Shown in pieces: positions 56,710 through 64,000 of a DNA stretch of 64,000 bases. The translations under genes were made by a program, and so were the position numbers. Below the pieces are notes generated by a model that was given only the letters and a program-made list of their open reading frames with translations, searched no databases and was not told the DNA's origin. Origin of the DNA: Cystobasidiopsis lactophilus (lineage: Eukaryota; Basidiomycota; Agaricostilbomycetes; Agaricostilbales; Chionosphaeraceae). The DNA is taken from positions 434,001-498,000 of the forward strand of contig BCIO01000005.1 of NCBI GenBank assembly GCA_001599975.1, read 5' to 3'. The number at the start of each line of letters is the position of its first letter. The stretch's first letter is position 1.

Positions 56710-58035
56710 TCAGGATGGGCCATGGACGATGCGAAAGTCCAGTCCCTGGCGCCGTCGAAGCGTTTCCAGGTCATCAAGCAGCTCTTGGGTCAACATGACC
56801 GCGCTTTTGAAGTGCACCGTGATCGCCTTGATCGCCTTGAAGCCGCCACTTTCGAATACGCTGATCAAAGCACTGGGCACAGTTTCGCCGAAATCGAAGA
56901 CATCCAGGTGCAAGTCGACGAGACAGGGCATGACCTCGCTGATCTTGAGAAAGAAACTAGGTGCTGAATGTTCGTCTGGAAGTGCATAGGTGTCCAGGTA
57001 AAGCTGAGGGACGTATGAAAAGCTCCGCTTCAATTTAGGAAAACCTGCCGCGGCCGGACGAAGAAGTTTAGTGCACACCAATTGAAGGCTGCAAAGCATT
57101 CTAACGCACCAGATTCGTGCAGCCAAGAGTCGTAGAAATGTGGCGAGAACGACATGCGATCGAACTCCAGCTTGAGTGCCTGAACGCCTCTTGCTCCATG
57201 GTGCGGACCCTCGAGCATATCTTCCTCTCCATCCCACGGACTATCCAGCACAAAAGCGCGCGCGCTATTTGTGAACCCCAAGACAGCTCGCTCTACACCG
57301 TTGAGATCCATATTCCAGTTGAAGGCGAACTGAAATGTCACCCGCTGTCCGTGCGGAGCCGAGATGGGTTCCCCAGCATCGCCTCTGAAGTCGAAGCAGC
57401 TTAGCTTTACGCGGGACAACCTTGGGTGCTGAACTAATAAGGGGGCGAATTGCGAACAAGTTGCTGAGCGTTCCACGCCCAAAGCGTTGCCATGCTCCAA
57501 TTCCACCGACTCCAGTGTAGACGGCAAGCGACCTAGCAAATCGAGGATTCCGATCCAGAAGGGTTCGGGTATAAAATCGCTCTCAAAATGGAAGTGCGTG
57601 AGCGCCGAACAATAAGGCAGATGAGCCAAGGTGGTGTTGAGGAGAAACAGGCTCGCCAGTAGGTCGGATGACAACGATTCCGGGTCGAACGTGTTCAAGT
57701 CCAGTCGGTGTACGCTTGCACCAAGCTTCGTACCGCCCCGCATCACTTGGTTGCTGAAACGTTGGTGAGCGAAGGCATCGCCCAACGCTAATTCCTTGCG
57801 GCTGCAGTCCGCGCGGACAACGTGGAGAAGCGCCGCTTGGGCGACCGAGAACCAAGGTTTACGCAGTCGAAGCAGAGCAGCCGAAGTGTTGGCAGAGCCC
57901 GATCCCTCGTTCACAAGCTGGAAAATGAACAGCAAGATGTCGCCCGGCCTACATAGGCGAGGCATGCAAAGGACGCGGTCAGCTGCGAAGCGGGTCTTCA
58001 TACGAGGGACCTCACAGATCAACAAGGCCGGCCAT
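56710..58035 (-). CDS. F-box-like protein, LVDLPDD family, member C
   Basis: Exons in transcription order: 58016-58035 (20 bases), 57110-57948 and 56710-57044; 397 residues. Starts MAGLVDLPGDILLFIFQLVN. Shares the family order: LLRLRKPWFSVAQAALLHVV, CSALTHFHFESDF, LVQHPRLSRVKLSCFDF, GVQALKLEFD, then the last-exon module FFLKISEVMPCLVDLHLDV and GLDFRIVHG. More diverged than A and B from each other. A longer upstream frame exists but is not compatible with the F-box join. Confidence 0.78.
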
Positions 58036-58251
58036 CGCATTCGCTCACTTCCCAAGCAACGAACAGCAATTAAAGCGAGTCTGGCGCGGATCAAGAGCGG
58101 GAAGCGCCAGACAGACCTTTTGCCACCCAACCCCTTCAACATGTGGGCGATGCCGATTACGAGCTGTGGTCTTTATACAAAACGGAAATCGTGGCTTGGT
58201 GGTCATAAATGCTATCCGTTAATCGTGATCTGTACAAAGCCGCGCCAACCC

Positions 58252-59975
58252 TCAACCCGATTTGGCCACCTTCTTGGCGCTGCCCTGCAAGTCGCCAGTG
58301 TCGCCGTGCCGCTTCTTCTTTCCCGCCGCTAGCTGCTTCAACTCTTGGTCTTGCTGTCGGCGAATGTAGTGCCAAAGCATTCGATCTTGATAAGGCTCGT
58401 CAAACTTGCTCGAGTCAGGCGGGAAGAACCAGCTGTGTTCGACGTAGGCTCGAGAACTATCTAACAAAAAAAAATTGGTGAGGCTTACAAGTTGAAAGCC
58501 ATGTGAGGTTTGTCGGAAGCGGACGAGGAGGTGACTTCATGCCAGTACGAAGCCGGTCTGAAGGCTCAGTGAGCCAGCATTCATCAGATATCGAGCTACC
58601 AAACTCACAAATAGAGCATCTGGCCGGATTTGAGGTGAACTTCTTGCGGTCGCAAGGACGCGAAGGCCGGGTCGCCACCCAGAGTTTGACTTTGTGGGTT
58701 CTTGGCAGCTCCGAGTTGGTCTTCTTTTGCAAAGGCCCGATGCACATCACTGGGCTGGTAGGTGGAAAAATGTGCTGGGCCGCCAAGCTCTTCCGGTCGC
58801 CGGAATGGCTCTCGCATATCCGCTTCCGACTCGTTGTCGTCATTGAGACTGCCGACGACGCTGCCTTCCAGCTCTTCATCTTGATCTTCATCCATGCCCA
58901 GCGCATCAAAATCGTCCCCCGTGCCGTACACCTCCGGGTGCTGCAGTCGCAAAGCCATCATGTCCTCCTCGACCTCTTCTCGCTGGTCTTCCAAGCCTTG
59001 CGTTTGGCGCCCCTTCCTCTTGCCCTGCTCCGCTCTTATGGCTTCTTCGATTGCTTCTAACTTCAACTCGCACGCTGACAGCTTGGACAGGCCATCGGCT
59101 CGGAGTGGGTTCTGGCGATAAGAGATGACGCCGTTGGGGTGGATCTCTTCGAGCTGGCCACGAGGTTTCAGAGCAGGTGCATCTTGTGGAGGAAAGACGA
59201 TGAAGCGTTTGGAGCCTTGAAGAAGGCAGTAGACTGCAGGGCGACCAGCCTTCAATGTAAGCAGTCTCATTGAAAGCATGCTGAAGAAAGCACCCACTGT
59301 TGTCAGCACTGTCATGATGCTGTAGAGAGTTCAGCATCAGAAAAAGAAGGAAGAAGAGGCAGGCTTACAAGGCCAGAGGAAGCGCCTTCGGAAGAGCGGC
59401 CCAGCCAGAGGTTGACTTGTTGAAGGATCAAGTTACCAGCCAGCCGCGGAGCAATCGGGAACTCGTCCAAGAGCTGATCACAAGGTGGGGACAGGGTGGT
59501 GATTCTATCCTCGGCCTCGTCTTCCTCGCTGAGCATGGAGTAGGAAATCGTCAAGTAGTGGCTCTCGTTCTGAGCCTCGAGCTCGGCCAGGAAGTCACCA
59601 AAAGCCATGGGCGTGCGCTCGTCGTTCAAGCCGTACTCCCTCTTGTGCGAAGAACTCGAAGCGGTGGCGGTCTCCACTGTCACCCGAGCAGAGCCCGCTT
59701 TGGCCCTCAAGTGCTCGAAATCGGTCCACTTTTGGCCCTTCCACTCGGCGTCGTCCAGCAAGCCATTGATGATGACCGGTTTGCGAGCCTGCAAGACTCA
59801 GTTTCCTTAGCTCCGAGGCACACAGGCAAGAGCAGATGGCAAAAATTTGAGCGCTCACCGACACGAAGCGGGTGAAGAACTCGCGGGCAGAGATGGAGGC
59901 CTCGACGACCTGGATCTCTTCTAAGAGGTGATTTGAGAAGGTCGAATGATCTGAAATGTTGCCAGCCTCCGACAT
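58252..59975 (-). CDS. JmjC/cupin_8 Fe(II)/2-oxoglutarate oxygenase
   Basis: Exons in transcription order: 59859-59975, 59369-59788, 59298-59319 (22 bases), 58609-59233, 58489-58557 and 58252-58456; 485 residues. JmjC features: KPVIINGLLDDAEW, LWLGRSSEGASSGLHHDSAD with the HxD iron ligands (His180, Asp182), YCLLQGSKRFIVFPP, and the distal His in LPASYWHEV near residue 401. The HxD motif lies on a 22-base exon. An acidic insertion of about 130 residues (EEVEEDMMALRLQHP, DEDQDEELEGSVVG) separates the ligands. The tail is Lys-rich (KKKRHGDTGD). Such enzymes hydroxylate or demethylate proteins; target unknown. Introns here are short, the last only 32 bases. Confidence 0.82.
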
Positions 59976-60148
59976 TGCCTTGGATGGACAGAGGGAAAGA
60001 AATTTCCGCCACCGCCGCGTCACACGACTTGGTCTCTAAAAAGCTAGTGGTACATTGCAGGTCGAACGAAGTTTACGAATACAAGAGAATAGGGTGGTAC
60101 ATGATATAGGTTGGTGTACAAGGGGGAGAAGGTTGAAAGAAGATGGGA

Positions 60149-61403
60149 TCATCCAACGAAGGTGTTGTAGTCGAACTGGACGCCGGGCAAGGAAGAGAGG
60201 TAGTTGATGTTCTCAACAATGCGCTTGGTGATGCGAGGCGAGCGCCGGATGGCGGTGACGGCCAGGTGGCGAAGGGCCGGGAAGCGCGAGACGTTGGCGG
60301 TCAAGGCCTCGAAGAGCACCTCCGCCCCCTCCACCCCTTCAAAGTGCAGCGATTCGAGCTTGCTACCAACCAACTTGGCCATCTCTTGCACTTGCCCGCA
60401 GACCGTGTCGTAGAAGTTGTCCTCGGGCGAAAAGCCAAAGGCGCAGTTGGTCAGCTTCAGCTTTCGCAAGTTCCGCATGGCGCCGAGGACGCAGTGGAAG
60501 CAAGGCCCGTGCATGTGGCCGTTGAAGTTGGGCGCGGAGGCGCAGCGGTGGTGATGGTCCCAGAAGTCAAGTTCGAGGCCGGGGATGTCGAGCGCCTGAT
60601 CGCAGGACAACAAAATGCCCTCGGCGTCCATGATCGGAAGAGCGATCGAAAGCAGGCGCGGGACGAGGGGCTGCATGTCGGCCAAATCGCTGAAGTCGGA
60701 GTCGAACCCAAAGTGGATTCGTCGCTTGCACTCCTTGTCCGGCAGGGGTTCCGAGGTGTCAAAGGTCAGGTTGGTCAGCTGGAAGTTCTGGAGTCGCGGG
60801 TGCCGGTCCAAGAAGGCGGCGTAGTCGTTGCATCTGATGCCCGTACAGTCGGGAGCGGTGTTTAGGATGTCGATGGACTCGATTGCTGGGCTCAGCCGAT
60901 GGAGGAAATTCCACAGCGATACGATGGCGAGGTCGCTCACATCCATGCGACAGATGAAGCTGGACAGGTTGCTCAGCTGTGGGGCGAGGGCCAGTCCGAT
61001 GGCGAACACGCGGAGCGATCTGCTCACTGGAAGTTCGGATGCCCATCGAGCGTCCACGTCGTCGAACCACAGCTGGTGAACTTTGGAAGAGAGATTGTGT
61101 CCACCGGGCTGGTTGCTGTCGCAAAGTAGGTCGTTCATGAGGATGTCTAGCTGGCTGGCGCGCGACTCGCTTCGAAAGGGCGGGACGAGCGCAGGCCGCA
61201 CGATGTGATAAAGGCCGTCCAACGCAGCCGGGTAACACCTCTTCGACAGGCAGAGCAGATCCGCCGTCGTTCCCCTCCTTCCCTTCAATTCCCTCACAAA
61301 CTTGAAGATCTCGCTGAGCACTTCTCTAGGCCTGTGGGGCAGGATGGGCGGGTGTATCCGTAGTACAATGAGAAACAACTCACAAGTCCTCGAATCGGGC
61401 CAT
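60149..61403 (-). CDS. F-box-like protein, FEDLPRE type (member D)
   Basis: Exons 61384-61403 (20 bases) and 60149-61331; 400 residues. Splicing gives MARFEDLPREVLSEIFKFVR, an F-box. Then LLCLSKRCYPAALDGLYHIV and LRR-like strands: KVHQLWFDDV, IESIDILNTA, LQNFQLTNLTF, LRKLKLTNCAF, LESLHFEGVEGAEVLFEAL. It has only two coding exons, unlike members A-C, but the same 20-base first exon ending in phase 2 within the Leu of the F-box. Probable SCF adaptor. Confidence 0.8.
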
Positions 61404-61715
61404 CGTGATGGTGCGGGAGCAAGAGTCACAACCGCCCTCTCGAAACCTTTAACGGCCGACCGGGCAAATTGTGGTTTGGCGAAAGCTACGGCTGTCGGTC
61501 CCTTCTCGACATGATTCAGCCTTCTCTATAGAGAGACTGAAGATTTTTTTGGACTAACAAGGTTTGGTGGCCGCTTCGGCTGGGGTCCGGTCCCCTTTGG
61601 GCCCTTGGGTGCTCCTCGCCTCAACCCGATTGCCTGCCCACCCACCCTCAAGTCAAGTCAAGTCCGTCAGCCTTTTCGTCCTGCAAGGCTCCAATGCACC
61701 AAAGCCCGTCTGCGC
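61404..61715. other. Intergenic region, 312 bases
   Basis: Promoter of member D and 3' flank of the next gene. A TCAAGTCAAGTCAAG triplet repeat lies near 61651. Nothing else seen. Confidence 0.5.
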
Positions 61716-62951
61716 CTATTCCAGCACGAAGTCCACAGCACGGTAGAGCGTCGTCAGCGATCGACCCAGCTCTCCCGATAGCTCGTAGGTGCCTTCTATA
61801 TTGAGTAGCATGATGTGTGTAATGTTCGATAGTCGATGGATGTGCTGCGCAAGAGCCAAGATCAGGTGATCTCCGCCCTCCATGGTGTTGAAAACGATTT
61901 CGACCACTGTTGGCGGCAAAGCATTGACCAAGGCTTCAACAACCGCATCGGCTTTTTGCTGAGGTCGAAGATCACAGTCATAAATTTGAAATGTTCGCAG
62001 ACCGTCAAAGCGTTGGACCAGCTCGGACACTCTGCAAGCATTCCACTCCATTGCGCCAATACCGACACCGTTTTCCGGTTCACAGGTCAGGGTCAACTTT
62101 TCGATACCACCAAGCTCATCGCACCCCTCGAAAGTGTCCCAAGCATGCACCATCTCGACTAAAACTGATCTGCACCAAGCCACTAGCGGCATCATGGCCG
62201 TAAAAGGCTGAGGCGGCCCATAAAGCGAGAGGACCAAATGTCGCAGCTCGCGAACAGGTACTGCGGTAGTTTTGTCGCGGTTTTTGAAGCGAACATCTTG
62301 GAGGCTGAGAATTGCGAGATGCTCATTGGTTTCCAAGAGTTGAGCCATGTCGTCCACTTCATGCACAACACACTGGGTGGCGGCGTTGAAGATGCGTATT
62401 TCGGTCAGACGAGGCGGCAATCGGCGCAGAAGTTGCCAGAGCGCTAGAGTCGAGACTCGGTTCAGCGGACCAGAAAAGAATACTCGGGCGATGTTGACGC
62501 AGAAGGGCGCCACTGAAAGGATCGACATCAGAAGACTGGCGACCGCAGAATGTGCGGCTTCTGAGTCGTCGTGTACTACACTTTCGGACCCATGATGCAC
62601 GCGGATGTCGCGGATGCCAGCGGCAAGGTTGATGCCTTGCAGATGAGCGCGGGAAAGGAGATCAAGGAAAAGGTACGCCCGATTGAGATCAGCAGGCTTG
62701 GGGTATGCTTTAAAAGCAAACGTGATGACCGAGAACAAAGCCTTTCGCGCGGCCGGGAGGGTTGCCTTGCTGAGGAAGAGTCGGTGAAAAGCGGCACTGT
62801 CGATTCCGCCGCTGTCATCATCAAGGTCACCTCGAGCTAGGTAGAAGATTTTTGTCTGCACTTCCAGCGGGCTGATTGGAGAGCGGTTCAGAGGCTCGTC
62901 AGAATGGGCCCTGCGAGCGACGTTGCCTTACAGGTCGCCCAAGGACGGCAT
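61716..62951 (-). CDS. F-box-like protein, MPSLGDL family, member 2
   Basis: Exons 62932-62951 (20 bases) and 61716-62871; 391 residues. Starts MPSLGDLPLEVQTKIFYLAR. Same architecture as the gene at 45520: LSKATLPAARKALFSVITFA, SVAPFCVNIARVFFSGPLN, LRRLPPRLTEIRIF, IEKLTLTCEPENGV, LRTFQIYDCD, VVEIVFNTMEGGDHLILALA, and end LYRAVDFVLE. First exon is the same length and phase as in the 45520 gene, and encodes the same seven residues. Probable SCF adaptor. Confidence 0.78.
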
Positions 62952-63486
62952 TCTCTCGAGCACAAGGTGGGTTTTTGGAGTATTGTCGTGAGGAACAGAG
63001 AGGCAGGCAGTCCTCTAGGGCACTGAGAGCTTGGCCAGGCCGGGCTGCTGGTTTCTTCGAACGGAACAATTTGCTCGGAGTTTAAGGGCCCTGGAAGCGT
63101 CGTTCAGTTTTCCGATTTGGTAGCAGCGTTCTTGATCGCACGGAGAGCACGTACAGCTATAGGCAGGATGCGACTGTTGGAGAGCCTGGACAAGTTTGGT
63201 CACCGCAGGTGAGCTCGCTCTTGGAGAACGGTGGCAAATTGTGGTCGGCCCAGAACACTCTGGGTCTGGCACAGCGAACTCTTTGGGCACTCCGTGTATG
63301 TATTGTAGACTGGGAGTGCTGATTTCCCGATCTCTCGGTTGGGAGAAAACGCCCGGCCGCTTTGACTGCAGTCAGCCAAAATGTCCTTTCCTTGTCTACA
63401 CAAGAAGCCTGCCCTGTCCTCTCTGCTCCCTTTAATGGTAAAACCGCTGCTCGCACACTCTGCACCATTCCTTCCCGTGGGCAGAC
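62952..63486. other. Intergenic region, 535 bases
   Basis: Between member 2 and the partial member 3. ORFs here look random. No repeat found. Confidence 0.5.
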
Positions 63487-64000
63487 CTATCCGATGGTGA
63501 GATCCACCGCAGCGAATAGCTTCTTCAAAGCTTGACCAACTGAGGCGGACAGCTTGAAGGAGTCTCTGATGTCCGAGATCTTGATCCGTTTTATAGTCGA
63601 AAATCGATTAATATGTTCGGCCAGCGCCAAGATGAGATGCCGCGCTCCCTTGACGGTTTCGAATTCGATTTCGACAACTGTAGGCGACAAACACCCATTC
63701 GCCAAATCTTGCACAAGTGCAGATACTTCGGACTCTGATTGAATGTCGACCCACTCAAAGCGAAGAGTGCGCAGACTGTCGAAGCGTCGAAGAATCTCGC
63801 AGCCGCGCGGATTATTCCAATCGATCGGGCCTAGTTCTCTGTTGTCCTCCGGCTCGCAGGTGAAGCTTAGCACTTTGATGCCGCCGAGATCGCGGCAGTC
63901 CTTGAAAATCGCCCAAGCCCGCTTCATGTCGACCGTCACGGAAATGGCGTAAGTCGCCAAAGGCGACAAAAGTGCAAGAGGTTCGCCTATTCCGAGGATT
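63487..64000 (-). CDS. F-box-like protein, MPSLGDL family, member 3 (5' part outside window)
   Basis: Open to the window edge; stop at 63487-63489. The visible 171 residues are the C-terminal part of the family: IGEPLALLSPLATYAISV, IKVLSFTCEPEDN, LRTLRFEWVDIQ, TVVEIEFETVKGARHLILAL, IKRIKISDIR and the end ALKKLFAAVDLTIG. The ending is close to that of the gene at 45520 and the middle close to the gene at 61716. The F-box should lie about 700 bases beyond the window. Confidence 0.75.
   Translation of the reverse strand, partial: ILGIGEPLALLSPLATYAISVTVDMKRAWAIFKDCRDLGGIKVLSFTCEPEDNRELGPIDWNNPRGCEILRRFDSLRTLRFEWVDIQSESEVSALVQDLANGCLSPTVVEIEFETVKGARHLILALAEHINRFSTIKRIKISDIRDSFKLSASVGQALKKLFAAVDLTIG

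Overview
The window is nuclear DNA from a fungus, almost certainly a basidiomycete. Genes are dense, lie on both strands, and are cut by many short introns of about 28-80 bases (mostly 50-62). The housekeeping set is fungal: bifunctional ARG5,6, DNA2, OGG1, SEN54, eRF1/SUP45, a SAPS phosphatase subunit and CWF19. I cannot name the species from sequence alone. All exon models below were built by eye from reading-frame continuity, GT-AG (once GC-AG) signals and family knowledge. No transcript data were available.

Layout. 0-9.7 kb: 3' end of CWF19, a four-helix membrane protein, a fungal kinase-like gene, a secreted collagen-like/tail-collar protein made partly of micro-exons, an NTF2-FMO monooxygenase and a secreted Ser/Ala-rich protein. 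10-18.4 kb: a disordered nuclear protein, the SAPS protein and an unknown conserved protein whose N-terminus is spliced from micro-exons. 19.3-22 kb: two tandem DUF1330-like genes facing a minus-strand array of about 16 very short candidate exons, most exactly 12 bases, separated by introns of 55-62 bases. 22.3-27.2 kb: a DUF1776 protein, a 77-residue protein and ARG5,6. 27.3-35.3 kb: a young duplicated region with three intact GNAT-like paralogues and one pseudogene, a possible PD-(D/E)XK protein and SEN54. 35.5-43.1 kb: a small membrane protein, DNA2, OGG1 and an isochorismatase-like hydrolase. 43.6-64 kb: an expanded cluster of F-box-like proteins around an NADP-binding oxidoreductase, a coiled-coil protein, a C2H2 zinc-finger protein, eRF1 and a JmjC/cupin protein.

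The most unusual signal is the micro-exon array at 20868-22010. It is a higher-order tandem repeat (about 440 bases per unit, six exons per unit) in which splice signals and tiny exons were copied together. Its units resemble the first exons of the gene at 17168-18440. The same principle, iterated micro-exons, recurs in the tail-collar gene, and six F-box genes share a 20-base first coding exon that splits the F-box Leu-Pro. Micro-exon use and duplication look like a theme of this genome.
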